From positions 47,946,789-48,010,788 of the forward strand of contig CM019216.1 of NCBI GenBank assembly GCA_009741485.1: a stretch of DNA of 64,000 bases, read 5' to 3'. Made by a program: the position numbers and the translations under genes. This DNA comes from Malurus cyaneus samueli (Eukaryota; Chordata; Aves; Passeriformes; Maluridae). Positions 39,845 to 53,813 of this stretch are shown piece by piece; position 1 is the first letter of the stretch; each line of letters starts with the position of its first letter. Under the pieces are notes generated by a model. It saw only the letters and a list, made by a program, of their open reading frames with translations. It did no database searches and was not told the origin of the DNA.

Positions 39845-40567
39845 CTAAATATGGAATAACTCAGTCTGAAAGGGACCTTTTGGTGGTCATCCAGTTCAAT
39901 CCCCTGACTCAAAGTAGGATCTGCTATAGTGCATTTCCCACTATCATGTCTAATGATTTTTGAATATTTCCAAGGATGGAGGTTCTGCAAACTCTCGGGA
40001 TAGTCTGTGGCAGGGCTCAGTAACCAATACAGTAAAAAGTGTTTCTTGATGCTCAAAAGAAACCTCCATGTTTCAGTTTGTACTCATTGCATCTGCTCTT
40101 GTAACCAAGCAGCGCTGAGCAAAGCCTTTGTCAGTCCTGCTGCACCTTCCCTGCAGGTATCCGTGCACCCTGTTTCCCTTGACCAATCCCAGCTGTCTCA
40201 GTGTGTCCTTATATGGCAGATATTCCAAACCCTTCACCGTCACAGTGACCATATATCCATGTCTGTCTTATATAGGGGAGCCCAAATCCAGGCCCCGAAC
40301 TCCAGGTGTGTCTCCACCATTTCTGAGTAGATGGGAAAGGATCACCTTCCTTGCATGGCTCACAGTGTCCTGCCTGATGCAGCCCAGGATTCCATTGGCC
40401 TTCTTTGCTCTCAGAGTATATCCATGGCAGGGTCTCAGGTGCTCTTCTGCAAAGATGCCCTCACATGGTCATCCTCCAGCCTGCACTGGTGCTTTGGTTT
40501 CTTCTTCCAGAGGTGCAGACTTCACCTTTTACCTTGTTGAACTTCAGCAGGTTTGTGGCCATCCCTT
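39845..40567 (-). mobile_element. CR1 LINE fragment, 3' part, minus strand
   Basis: The plus strand shows the reverse complement of a CR1 3' end: AAAGGGACC followed by GGTCATCCAGTTCAA near 39870-39900, then AAGGATGGAGGTTCTGCAAA and GTGTTTCTTGATGCTC. At the far end the minus strand encodes NLLKFNK (near 40555-40535), a stretch found in the C-terminal part of CR1 ORF2. About 720 bases remain, 5'-truncated near 40567 and with the terminal 8-bp repeats eroded. Frameshifts and stops are frequent. Plus-strand open frames of up to 148 codons here run antisense to the element and should be ignored. Confidence 0.88.
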
Positions 40568-41143
40568 TTCTTAACCTTATATACAAAATATAATTATCTC
40601 AAATTACAGTGCTAGATCTTACGTGATTGCAACTTTCCAAGTGTTTGAAATAACAAGTGCTCCAGTGAATACCAGTGAACCCTTGCTGCAAAGTAAAAGC
40701 TGGTGTTTTATTTTTCTTATTCTGTTCTTAAATATCTCAAAGTAGAGAAAATAGAGCCACTGAAAGGTTTTGAGATTTTCAAGCGCAGTATAGTGCTATG
40801 AATGTCTTCTGTTGGCTGATTTAGAATTTGTATAAACAAAGAATATCTGTTGCTGCTTTTTTAATTATTATTTAACTGTCTGTTTTATCAAATGCAATAA
40901 TCAAGTGACTTGTCTGTAGCAGTGAAAACCAAGGATCAAAATGGAGTTATTGTAATGATGACAAACATGGTAGTCATTGAAGCAGAAAGGCTCCCCTGCC
41001 CCATGCAATCATTTGTACCTAAATAGCACTGTCACCATCCTCATGATTTCATTTTCTAGTGCAAGTAGTGGTCTAGTGACTTAATCAACCCCATTTTGAC
41101 ATCAGTCCAGTTGTATGAGTTCAAATAAATGTATTTCAAAAGC

Positions 41144-41175
41144 AGATTCCTCAGCTTTAAGATTCCTCAGCTTGT
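41144..41175. repeat. 16-bp direct tandem duplication (2 copies)
   Basis: AGATTCCTCAGCTT is repeated in two 16-bp units, 41144-41159 and 41160-41175, which differ only in the last two bases. This is a local duplication of no evident function. Confidence 0.9.
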
Positions 41176-42654
41176 TACTCCCAACATCTAGGCCAGTGTC
41201 AGATGTGTGCCTGAGCAGTATGCTTGAAATTTGGGTGAAGAAACACTAACTGCAAAAAAGAAAGGTTTGGAAAAAGAGGCAGGACACCAGTTTGTGTGTA
41301 CAAGGCTGGAATTCTTCATCTAATTCTATCACTTTTGTAAATAGCTCTTATAAATAAAAAACAATTGAGACTTATAAAGAACAGGTCCAGTAATGTAATT
41401 ACACAGTGCACAGTGCATGAAGAAAAGTAGAAGCTCTCACAGAAAGGAAGAGAAGGTGATTAATAGGAAAATAAAGGAATGTATTGGAACAGAGCAGGAG
41501 GCACTCAGGAAAGACTCAGAATACCTGTAATCCTTATTTCCAGGAAAATAAAGCAATTTTGCATAAACAGGAAAGTGGTGGTAACAAAAATTAAACCTGT
41601 GTTGGTGGCCATTAGGGGGGATGAAGGTATAAAATTGAGAATATGAAGATCAAAATCATTACTACTCCTTTTAAAGGACAGATTAGGAAGTCAGTGAGAC
41701 AGTGTGGCTAGACATAACTTTCTAACTATCAAATGGCTGGCAAACACTTGAGGGTTGCCACACAGAGAGAATAGATTGGACACAAGCTGTCTTTTAGGGA
41801 AAATTAATCTGCAACCAATATCGTGTGCCTGGTCTAAACATAAATCACTGCAGACTCCCTCAGTAGTGACCAGAGAGAGACAAAACTTTCCAGAAGCAGT
41901 TAATCCCATATTAAAATAAAATTTTTAAATGTCCAAAACTATTCAAATCTTGGAGAATAAATTCTGTAAGTAATGTTGAACACATGTAATCTACTGTGCT
42001 GTAAGAGCATTTTAGGAATTAAAGGCAGTATATTTGCCCCTTCTTATTTGCCTCCCAAGGCACCTGATTCTGGCCATTGACAGAGACAGGACACAAATCA
42101 GGATGCATTTTTTGTCTGACTCATTACAGCCATTCCATCTTCCTAATGTTGCTCCTTAATATTCTCTTCTTAGTTAAGATACACTGCACCAGTCAATTCA
42201 GAATACGAAGTTTTCAAAAAGTCAAAAACAGTTGTGAGATTTGTAGCACCAATTTCTAGAAGTCATTATTTCAAAGAAACCAGTTTAGATACAAAGTGAC
42301 TCACAAACAAGAGTGAACAAGCAGTGAAGGGTAAAAGTTAAAAGGTGACAATCCCTGTTGGAAAACAAGAGCTCATGGCTAAGCTTCAAGAGTTCTAGCA
42401 GCAGGACAGAAACACTGAGTGTTTAGTCATAGAGTGTCTACTACAGCTGTCATTAAGATCAGCATGACTCGAAGGAAAATATTCACTTTCTGTCCAGTGG
42501 TGGGAAGAGGGTGAGAAATAACCCTAGCCATCCCTTCAAGACTTGTATTCTGATTATCCCAGCAGGGCAATGTGAGACCATCACCGACAGAGCTGCTGTT
42601 TCTCAGGCAGCATCAAAGTCAGCCAGAGATGGTCAGGCTTTTAGAGCACAATAA

Positions 42655-42674
42655 TTTTTTTTTTTTTTTTTTTT
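42655..42674. repeat. Poly(T) run of 20
   Basis: A homopolymer run. On the minus strand it would be A20, but no AATAAA precedes it at polyadenylation distance, so a retroposed tail is not supported. Confidence 0.93.
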
Positions 42675-45600
42675 CAGAATAAAGAACAGAGGAAATAAAC
42701 CATGGAACCATAGGCAGCTTACAGTTGCACCTTGCCTTCCTAACAATGCCTATTGCACCTGTAGGAACTAATTTTCTTTAGCCTGCAATTTTTTTTTTTT
42801 TTGCTCTGATTTAATGTCCCCTATCCTACCAAAGCAATGTGTATTATGTTAATCTCGTGGAAGTTATGGATATGGGAGCAGGTAACATCCATGTCCTGTA
42901 AGACACGTATCTTCACAGAGATTTACTTAACTCTTGTAGTACACTGATGCAATAGTTTTTTTTTATATAGGTGCCCCAGCACCTGTTATAGATCAACAGA
43001 ATATTTATTATTGCATTCTTTCCAAATATCTCATCTGTTACAAAAGGTGACATCCATTCAACTGCTGCATTTTGCAACCATGCTATTAGATCAGTGACAA
43101 ATTCAGCATTCAGCTGATTTGTGGAGGCAGATGCATTGTGACCCCTGCCACGCTGAAAAGCAGAAGTATTGTACTGAAGGAGCGTGACCAAGTCATAGTG
43201 TTTTAGAAAAAGAAAACATTATGATGCCAGTGGCAACATGCAGTAATTTTATAAGAAATTCTTGAGAAAGTCAAGGTTTATAGATGTTTGCAAATGTCAG
43301 TGACACCGAGTGCTGGGGAGCTGGACAAGGAAATCCATTTATTTAATTTCAGTGCAGCACCAAAATATTGCCATACTGAAACAGAATTGTAGCTTGCAAA
43401 TAGAAAATGAAGGTATAATGCTAGGAAATAATCACTAAGACAGTAAGAAAAATATGAAATAGATCCCACAGTGCAGCACAAGAGACTGCAATATGCAGTG
43501 CTTTATTGGTTTTAATGCACCTCAGAGGGAAGAAAATGGTAAATCAGTGAAGAAAAGGCAATTCTGGCCTGTAGGAACTTCTGCAACCTTCTGGGAAACA
43601 GCAAAGGACTCACATAAAGTGTGGTTCTGCACTGCACATAAACAGTTTCTCAAAATGTGCAGAAGATATCATCATGCGACCAGTGGTTCTGTTCACACTG
43701 GTCAATCCATCCAGGAGAAAGTGGTTTCTGTTTGTGAAGAAATAAGCTTGGCTGGGTAGGTGGAGAGCTCCAAGAAGGAGGAGAGTGCCCCGTAAACACA
43801 GGAAAAGGAATATGGGAAAAGTTCAACAATGGCTATCAGGAATAGAAAAGAAAGCCAAAACATTTTCTCATGCCAAAGAGGATTATGCAATGCCCATTAG
43901 AGGAATCACAGACACTGCAAAGAAGCAGTGGTGATAATGTCAGGCTAAGCAGGCACCCTTTCATAACAATGGGGCTGAGCTTCTGAGACTGAGGAATCCG
44001 GATTGAGTCAGTCACACTTGAACTAAAACGAGTGAAAGACAGCAGACTGAGCCTCAAAGGCTTCTGATTATTTTATACTACACATCAAAGCAATAAAATA
44101 AAGAAAACTGTCCTAGGTTGGGAGCAGTCTCTCCTCGGGAGCAATAAGACAAGAAAAAGGATATTATTTTGGTCATGATGGCTAAAGAATTATCTTGGTT
44201 ATTAAAGGAAAAAAGGTTGAGCATGAAGATCATTTTGTTAATTTTCCTCTATGGTTTTATATCTGATACCAGCCAGCTAGTTCGGAGGTTTCAGAGCAGA
44301 ACTTATTTTCAGAAGAGAAAAGAAGCAGAGGGTGGGGAAAAAGGATCAAAGGAGATATGTGGAAAAGAGACTACATGTGTAAACAGCTGTAATGGTAGGC
44401 AACTGCAGCATCCTTGCAGACAGGTTTTATTCTATGAAACTTGTACTTTAGTCTTGTACATTCTTGTAAAACACAAGCAAGAAACATCAAGAAGAAGCTG
44501 AAAGCTTTCAATAGATGAAAATAGAAAACATTCAGAACTTCTGTCAACCTCTTGCTTTCCCTTAAGCAGACTGTGCTGTCCAAATCATCATCTGGATGAG
44601 GGAGTAGCAAAAACAGGGCTGCCCTGGCTTGGGAGGATGAGCTGAGGGGATCTGGGTGACCACAGTACAAGCAGTGGCCTCAAGGACCTGGGCACAGTCC
44701 CACAGCTCCAAGCAAGGTCCACATGACAGCAGTGAAAGGTCTTGTTGACAGTGTTTGACAAGGAAAAGGTAACAAGTCATGCTCAAGGTCCCTCCAGGGG
44801 AGCAGCAGAATATGGCCAGGGTCAGGGTTGAAGGTAAGGATATCAGTTCAGGATCCTGCAAGCCAAAGGTTTGGATGTGGCCTGCCCTGCTCCTGTGTGT
44901 GGATTTAATTTCTTGCAGCTTAAGGTATTTTGCAATAGAGCTATGCTCATTCCTGCAGAGATGTTTGGTTAAATGCTAGCAGTGGTCAATTTTCTAAATG
45001 TACAGGCCCACACATTTCAGATTCAAGCCAGTGGCAGATGGTCCTACCATGCTTTACTGGATTTCTTGAACTGATGAGGATACATTATTTAGAAAAATGT
45101 AGTCAATAATTTATCGCAAGTCATATGGTATTAAAAGGCCAGTGTTGCAACTGTACACCAGAAAGCTTTGCTTTCCCTGGGTTAAAGTACACGAAAAGTG
45201 TGTTTTATCAATATTTAAGGACTTTTCTGTAACTGGCTAGACCAAGTTCTTGTTCATAAAGTGTAACAGTGTCAGACATGCGGGGTGATTCTACAGTTTG
45301 TAATGTTAAAACAATAGCTTTTCAGTTTTGTGATACTTTAATACAACATAATGAACTTAAATAATTTCAAAACTGTGTGAAAGCGCAGATTTTATAGTTT
45401 CTGTATGGTTGGTACAGATTAGTGAAGTGAAAAACAGAGAGGTTTCCACTCCATAAACTCATTCATTTGCGTAGGCAGGAAACACAGCCAGAGAGGCCTC
45501 TTGGGGGTGTGTGGAGCTTCTGTGGAGTGAGTGGAAACCTCAGACTTTCCCAGAAGAGGGAAGGATTGTGGCACGGGGTGGAGCAGTTGCCATTCCTGGA

Positions 45601-48600
45601 ACAAGTGAACAGGAAGCTGTGGGTTGTGCAAAGATGGATGTAAGGATTTACCTCTATAAAGCTTCACATTTATCACACAAAATGTTTTTTCTATCTTATT
45701 GTGTAACAGCCCTGTAAGCTCTATAGCAAGCCCTTTTACATTTGGCTACAAAAATATTGTTTCAAGTATTTTTCTGTTGCTGCAAACTGGAGCAGCATGC
45801 TTCCTTACCAGAGTTAACACAGAAGCTGATAATATCTTCTTAAGATTTCTATTTCTTATTTCTAAAGCACATTCTGAATTGTACATGAAGGCTGTATTTA
45901 ACATCTTGTTGAAAATTAAGAACGCCTAGCAGCAATTTCATACTTTGGAAGCAAGATTCTCTGTCTGGATGAAATTCTTTTCAACAGGAATTACCACTGA
46001 TTGTAAAAATTACTTTAGATGAAACATACTCGCAGTCACTAAAAATAAAAATATGTTCCACTAGTACACCTTAGGATCCCAGTGGGACTTAAAAATGGAA
46101 TATAAAATTAGGTGAAGGACAAAGCTGGTCACTTTTAAAAGAAATATTTGGTTTCTTACCTGACTGAGCCTCACCCACCTACCTTCACCACTAAAAATGT
46201 TTGTTCTCTTTCTCTTGCCCCCCTCCCAGCTGAGAGAAGAATTATACTTATGTGCTTAGAAGTTGAAACCACCATGTGTTGCAGCACTAGGGAAAACATC
46301 CATGGTGTTAAAATATTTATACAGCTGGATTCAGTGAGATGCAGCATCTCCTTTTAAGTTAACAAGCTTGTGAACTGCTAGTTTGGAAAAAAAATATAAA
46401 AGATACCTTTAGAGCCAAAACCCCTCAGACAATTTTTGTCGTAATCTTATGAACCATGTAATTCACAGCATCATTTGAAACACTGTGCCGTGCCACATCC
46501 CAAATGCAGACCAGAATATGCACATAAATGCATGTAGAATACACATATACTATTCTTAAGTCTCTGTGCTTGGAAAGATTTTGCTTTAATTCTAACTTTA
46601 GGAAGAGAAAACATTTCCAAGAGAACAGGAAGATTGGGTCCTTGTCAAGGGGAAGCCAAAATCACCCATTTGTTTCTCTTTATATTCCATCTGGTAAGAC
46701 TGAAGAAAGCATTTTCCTCACAGTAGCAGCCAGAGTTGGATGCTTTGATATGTCTTAGATAAAGCTGTTATCCCAGGAGTAAATTAAAGGTTAATATACG
46801 GTATTTATTCCAGTCAGTCATATCATTATTTTTGGACTGACAATAACATCTGAAATTACTGATTTTGAATCACTAATTTATAAAACAGAAAAAAATCTAT
46901 ATGCATAAGCACAAGACCTTGTTACTGCAAAACATCGCTGGCACATTTCAGCACACACAGAGTGGCAGCTCGCACAGAAAAACTGGGAAACATGATCGCT
47001 GGAAGCTAGCAAACCCCCTCATGATGTGTGCCTGTCTGTCAGACAAGTGCATATACATAAATCTCATGGTTTGGGGAACTGAATTTTCTGTGTGAGCAGC
47101 TGGGAGGAGACAGCCTTTCTGGACAGATCCCAGGCAAGCCACTGTCCTACTCTGGTTCACCAGCAATCGCTGTTCTTGTCCCCTTCCCTCTCTTCCTCCT
47201 GTAAGGCAGAGTCTACACATTATAATCTGTACCTGATCAGTGCTGCAAGTGCCTGGGAGCACCTCATGCCGCAAGTCCATTTCCTAAAAAGAATTAGCAC
47301 AAGATTCTCAAGATTAGCTTTTCATTTTTAACTCCATTGAGTGGTTCTGGCAAGGGGGTCTGGACAATGTTTAGTGCACAGTGCTGCCTATGTATTTGTT
47401 TACCTATTAAGGTAGGGAAGTTTACCTATTCCACAGGCAGTCAAGGGTAAGTACTTATGCAAGCTTTCTTCTCTGTGGTTTTGGATATTGCTTCCTATTT
47501 TAAATGCTGAAAGGTTGCATAAATTTTGACTTTAGGATTTAGATATGATTTCACAAAAATGCAATTGTATTAGACACTCCCCAAAGTTAATAAAGCAACT
47601 GTTTCTATATTTTACAATTGTGAGGAGAACAAATAGGTGTACATTCAAGGAAATCACACTGCTGAGAGTTTTACTGCAAACAATGGTATGAAAAGGAGTC
47701 TGTTTTGTTTAAAAGCCATAAGGGGTCACTTGTGGCATCAATGCCCTGCAGCAGACCTTCCAGTTCCATGTCTAATTTGAGAACAAGTTTGGATCTGAAT
47801 AAGACTGAAACTAAATTATAAGCAAACAAATAAAATTCCCAGAGTCAAGTCAGCTTTATGGATCAATCTGGATTTCTTGGTGAGGTAGACTTGTGAAAAA
47901 TGCAAGCAATACAAAATCCGAGGTCAGACACCCAAGAAAAAAAGCTATAATTTGTTCCTGTGAAATGAGGGAATATTTTAGATTGTGTTGACGTTAGACA
48001 AAATTTGGATAAAAGAAAGTCTCAGTTAGATATGGTAGCTCTGAGGATAAAAACAACCTCTGGGTATAAGAACACTGCAGCTGTAAATGGCTGTTAGTCT
48101 CCTGGATGCAGTTTTGCTGTTGACATTTTTAGAAGGGTAGCAAACAACAGGAGAGCAGTGGGAAAAGAGTGATTAATAAAACATAGCAAGAAGTACGGGA
48201 AACTCAATTTATGCAGTATGTTCATGCCAATATAATGACCAGAAAAATCTTGGCAGATAATTGTTTAATCTAGGAGAAACAAAGTTGCAGTAAAAATTGA
48301 AAAATTTAGGTAGATAAATTCAAAGGGCTTGTTTATGAAATAGAAGTGATTAACCTTCCCTAATGAACTTGAGGAACCCTCATCACTTGAAGTAGTTAAA
48401 CCAGTGTTGTATGCTATTTTGAATTCTCTACAGAATGTCGCTGGACAGTATCTTTGTACTTGGTGGAACAGTCTGTAGTTCTCTGTCCTGTTATGCAGAA
48501 AATTACATTTACACTCCCCTCTGACTTTAAAAATTACCTTTCTGGTAATACTAAGCTTTTCCTCCAAGCAGAAAAACACTCTTCCTGAAATCCTGGTGGC

Positions 48601-49404
48601 ATTTAGCATTTCCTATTTCCCCTTATATTCTGCTTCCTAGTGAATAGAACAGTAGCCACGTTCCAAAGGAGGAACCTTGATTTTGTGTACATTCACAGGT
48701 GGACTTTTCTATGGATGTGTAGGACAAATTAGGATTTACAGTTGTTTTGATATCTTACCTAACCCCCTGAATCATTGTTCACTATGCATACTGAATTTTG
48801 GTCTGCAGCTATCTGCATTCAGACAGGAAATAATTACATTTACATATGCAAACAAAATCATCTTCAGTAACCTAGGTGTTGGAAGCAAGGTCATTGTAAT
48901 AAACAGATTACTTTTATCAAACTATCCTTAGGGAAAAAAAAAAAAAAAAAGACTGAGAAAAAAGAACAAACTTACCCAAAATTACCTGGGCTTCCATAGC
49001 CCTTCAGTAAGAGCTAAATTTAGAAGCAGACATCACAAAGTTTGAATGTGTTTTGTGTGTTTGGTTGTGGAGACTGATTCTAATTGCTTTTACTGCGTTT
49101 GGGGATTATTTTCATGAGGTGAGGCATCACTTATCACAAATAATAGTGCCACAATTAAGCCCTTGAACAGCAGAGTCAGCAAGGAGAATTACCCATAACC
49201 CACAGTGAATAAAATTGCATTTTTAGATAACTATATTGACAAAAAAAAAAAAGAAATCTTGAATTTGAGGCAATAATTTCTCTCATAAAAGGGGATTTTT
49301 GCCAGATTTTACTATGATTTAGGAGCATGAAGAAAAAGAAAAAAAATACTTTCTTTTAAAATACTTCACAGATTGGCAAGATTTCTTTATTTATTTTATT
49401 ATTT

Positions 49405-49460
49405 AAAAACAAACAAACAAAACAAAAAAAAAAACCAAAACAACAACAAAAAAAAAACCC
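49405..49460. repeat. A-rich tract with AAAC units
   Basis: Mostly A with interspersed C (AAAC, AAC and A10-type blocks). Simple low-complexity DNA. Confidence 0.92.
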
Positions 49461-52159
49461 AATCTTTCTTTGATATCCTTGAACACAGAGACCCTTGAGT
49501 TTGCATCCTTAACTAAGACTTTGAACACAGCAGTGGTCTCAGGCATGTGACATTTTAACTTGTGTTCATTTGAACAAAGTACCAGACTTCAAAAACTTAA
49601 TTCTTCAGACATGTTAGTAGCTGATTTAATGTTAAAGAAATGCTACAGTTTTCATGTCCTCTTTATAAAGTTATAATGTCCTGTCATGCTGTCCTCTATG
49701 CATTAGGAGTTCAGAACTGAAAGCCACACGTACATTAAGCAGTCTGGCTCACAGCAAGGTGTTCAACTTGACATTTTGAAGAGCATGGATATTTGTATCC
49801 CGTTTTTTCAGCTTAATGCATGATAATTATGCATTTTGAAGCATTTTTATTCTAATTTATTGCTCCCTTTCCAGGCAGTATTCCTCTTTAGTCTCATAGA
49901 GCATGTATTTCATGACAAGTATAATATTATTTTTGAAATGAATCCTTTGTGTACACTCTGCTGCACCCACTGTTATTTCTCAGAATTTAATAGAGGTAAA
50001 CTTTTTTGAGAAAAATACCCCTCAGATTCCTGTTTACCTCTTGCTTATGCAGACAATAGGAACAGAAATCTGCTCTGCTGTGACAATTAGTGTCATACAC
50101 GCTCTACATTTTTCAAATGCAATGTGTACGATATTCATACTGCATGCTTATGAACAGTGCAGGGCTGGGCTTCCTGTGCAACTTAAGCTGTGGAAAATTT
50201 GGATTCTCTCTGTCTTTGAGGTCTATATAGCAGTTCTGCCTTCCTAATTTTAGGACCTCAAGTTTGTCTAAAATAGCCAGCAGGATTAGACTCCCACTGT
50301 ATTTGACTTGGAGGTGCACCAAGTAAAAAGATATTTGTCTGTGCTCTGTGACTGTATCTGCTGATTTATTTCAGTCACACTCACAGGGATTTTATTCACA
50401 AACATTGGTACAAGGAAGACCTTATTCATGTGAATACTCCAAGAAAGGGAATGAATCATGGTAGTAGAAAGGATAGATTTATAGAGTATTCAGAGCTAGT
50501 GGAAAGCATCATAGCCCTTTATTAAAGCCTCTTTTTTGCTTTTATCACAAGAGCCATCAAAACCAGTGGATATTCATGTATAATTCATTAACAAACAAGG
50601 CAATTTTTCCTATTTATAATGCATAGGTCACTCATTCTTGGAGCAGAAATAATACCATCTGATTTTGGTGATTAATCAAAGTGCACAGAGTAAATAAAAA
50701 ATAATCATACTGACCACTTATGAATAAATTGTACAGGAGGTTAAAAACTGTGCATATAAAATACTATAAACAAATACAGAGATGTAAATAACAGCCTGCT
50801 CAGGATAGCTTGCAGAATGACTGTATTCATCGAGAAAAGTTAGTCTCCATAGTAAGTAAATACAATACATATTCATTTTTTATTGCTTTGCTTGGACAAG
50901 CAAAAATATGTTCATACACTCAGTCCTTCATGAAGCTGGGAAAATTTTGTTTTATGCTGATAGCTAAAAAGGGTAATGGGTTAGTTTGACTGTTTAGAAT
51001 ATAATCTTAGATGTAGAAAATTACAGTGCAAAGGCAGAATCCAAAAAGGACAGAACATAAATGAGCAAATACAAAAGAAGTTGTTACATAGGCAGAGTAA
51101 TTCATAAGATTTGAGTTCCTGTGATTTTAATTCCTTTAGGGTTATTGCCATGCCTACCCTTTGCCCAAAAGTCTCATTTTTCCACAATACTCCCATTTTT
51201 CCCTTCAATGACCTCCAGGGATATCTCTCAATTCTTCCCCAAATCATCCCTAACCTCACTTCTCAAAACCAACAAACAAATAAAAAGCACACAGCAACAA
51301 AAACTCAAAACAAAAGCACTTTCACAATACTTAGCACCTTGTCACATTTACAACCTACCTGGCAGGGCCAGAAAAGCTGGTTGTGCTGAGTTGCAGGCTC
51401 TGTTTGTGCTGCTTGCCTGGTCAGGTGCATGTGCTGCCTGGTGGACCACCAAGCCAAGCCAGGGCACAGAAAAAGCTGTAGACACATTTCCACCTTCCTT
51501 CTGTGGATGTAATAATAGGTTGTTTCTTCTCTTCCCTGTTTTGTCTCTTCATGAAATTTGTATGATTTTTAATAACTAGATGTCTCTGTTAAATTTGATT
51601 AAAATCTGCCAGCAGGCTCGAAAATTATATAGGAGAAGGAAAGAAGGAGTATACAGAAAGAGAATATATCAAGTGAGGCAGTAGAATGCTGGAAGCCTTT
51701 TTTCCCCCCCATATAAAACTAATCTAAAGTTCCTGTAATACATAGTTAAGTACAGAGCTTTAAATATTTATTTACTGGCTAATTAATGCACAAAATATGG
51801 GATTCAGAACACTCTCACAGTTTCTGGGAAACATTAACTGCAATTGAAAATAGCAGTTTTCCAAAGACAGATTATGGAGTTTAGGACCATGGCAGGCCAC
51901 AGCGGGCAGGTGGTTAGAATAAAGCAGGAAAAGCCTGCAGAAAAGCTGGTAGTAGTAGTCTAAGAAACTCATGTAACCTTTGGAGTGGTGGGAATTCAAA
52001 GTGGATGGCACATTTAGCTCTGGTGGTTTTTCATTGCTTGGCAGCCAGGAAGCCCAGGAGGGGCATGAGCTGCCCTGGTTAGTGAAAGCGAACGTGGACA
52101 CAATAAATCTGTCAGGTTCTCCATCTCTGTGCTAAGGCATCCTTTGCACCAGTCACTGA

Positions 52160-52179
52160 NNNNNNNNNNNNNNNNNNNN
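52160..52179. other. Assembly gap (20 N)
   Basis: Twenty undetermined bases. Unlike the gap at 5646, the flanks are not copies of each other. The right flank starts with an A-rich stretch, which may be why assembly failed. A nearby minus-strand open frame spans the gap and is meaningless. Confidence 0.98.
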
Positions 52180-53782
52180 CAAAAAAAAACCATAAAAAAG
52201 TCCCACCCCAATATATTATATTACTGGAACTGCAAGTAAACTGTTATGATTCTTAAAAGAAATTACCTTATGACTGATGGAAGTGCCTCCCAGCATTCAC
52301 ACATAGCATGCTGAGAACTCAGATTTTTTTCCACCTGTGATAACATAAACATGTTATCACTTACTGTTAGTTTCTTACTGTTAGAAGAGCAAAAATACAA
52401 AAAGAAGGTCCTCTTCAGTTCTCTCCAAAATACGCAAGAACTCCACCCCTTATGAATAATAAAGTAGCAAGTTGCTGTCTTATTAATGACACCTCCTCTT
52501 TGTGTAAGGATATTGCATACAAGCATCAGTCATCAGCGAGTCTTCTTCTGCCAAGTGCTCTACAAACACATGTCAAAAGGGTTTACAATTTCAAGTATAA
52601 GACAAAAAAACTCTAAAGGTTAAGGGACATGAAATGACATAAATGTTTGAGTTGTGTAGCATTAACTTTATTTAGGATACTTTAACTCTGCAACTCTGTG
52701 CTACCTGTTTATCCCATATTTCACTTTGGCTGGTTGTTTTGTCTAGTTTCACAAATATTTGTGGGTTTAAGACCAGTATTGTATTTGATTCCGCTTGCTT
52801 TTTAGATATGCATTTGCTATCACATTCAGTTTTAACAATGAGTAGAAAGACAGAAATGGTCCAAAAGTAGTGTTTCCTTCTGATTTGTGACTTGTATTTC
52901 TCACCCACTCTCAGACTACAATCATTTTCTCCCTGGCAAAATCCTTGATATCTTCCATGCAAAAATACTGCACACCTGCAAGAGAACAGGATTTAGCATA
53001 AATGCCTTTTACCTTCTTGCATTCTGCTTTGAAAGTACAGAAGCCCATTAACTTCAGATTGTGACTCTGTTGCCTTTTTTACTCCAGGGGGGACTGCAGC
53101 AAACACAGCACTAGTAAAGCTTGTAGATTGGTTTTACTCACCCCGAATTGTAGATTTCCATGCTCGTGTCTTTTAAGCTAGTTTCATTGCAACATTCAAG
53201 GTGTTAATAACTCTGTGTATCAGTTTTTCAACAGAGCTGGATGAAAGGATGGATACAGTTTAATTGTCATACAGTACATTCTGCATTTGGTTCCCAGTGC
53301 AAGCAGTTACATTTGCTGGTAACAAAATTCATTTATCTTCAATGACATTTTAGATAGCTCCACAACCTGCTGCGTATTCTAATGAAACCTGTATCGCTAC
53401 CAATTAGACACCTGCAGAAGAAGTGGGCTATGCAAATGCCTTGCCCCCCAAATGCTATTTTCCCTCTCTCATTAAGCTTTCAAACTAAATTATATCACAG
53501 CTAATGGCTAAAGACTCTCCCCTCAAATTTCAGTGTTTCATGGAATTTAGCCAAATATCTAGCACAGACTTTAAGGAGTTTTGTGACTGCAAGTCTTTCA
53601 AACTGTATTTTCCTTGCTTCCCATATGCTTAACCTAACTGCACCTGTCCACCTTCCTTTTCTTTCACTGACACACAAACAGAAATGCACTCCCTCCCACC
53701 CTCCATCACTGTGACAAGGTGTTCTGATGGGCTTGGAAAGCTGCAGATTATTGCTTTGTTTTTCATCTCTGGAGGTTCTTGA
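52180..53782. other. Noncoding DNA, no gene seen
   Basis: Only short open frames on both strands and a small direct repeat of CTTACTGTTAG near 52360-52385. No recognisable repeat family. Confidence 0.65.
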
Positions 53783-53813
53783 GTTCAAATGTGACTAGAT
53801 GTCACATTTGAAC
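53783..53813. repeat. Perfect inverted repeat, 13-bp arms, 5-base loop
   Basis: The arms GTTCAAATGTGAC (53783-53795) and GTCACATTTGAAC (53801-53813) are exact reverse complements around a TAGAT loop. Pairing stops just outside. The arms also contain TCACATTTGAAC-like words of no factor I can name securely. There is no surrounding precursor-length hairpin like that of a microRNA. Confidence 0.95.

Larger units (their letters stand above)
40568..52159. other. Noncoding DNA, no gene seen
   Basis: No gene is supported in this 11.6-kb stretch. T runs lie at 42655-42674 (T20) and 42789-42802, an A17 run at 48934-48950 and an A-rich tract at 49405-49460. Less AT-rich patches near 44.6-44.9 kb and 51.33-51.48 kb match nothing I recognise. 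A 92-codon minus-strand open frame at 42913-43191 looks somewhat protein-like and is discussed as a finding. Confidence 0.6.

Noticed and set aside
40128..40574. 148-codon plus-strand open frame
   Set aside because: It runs antisense through a degraded CR1 fragment.
42655..42674. T20 run as a minus-strand poly(A) tail
   Set aside because: The minus strand lacks AATAAA just upstream of the A20, and no coding remnant leads into it.
51121..51579. 152-codon plus-strand open frame
   Set aside because: No recognisable domain, overlaps other frames of similar length on both strands and shows no conserved-looking motif. Probably chance.
52014..52211. Minus-strand frame spanning the 20-N gap
   Set aside because: Part of its translation is undetermined bases, so the frame has no meaning.
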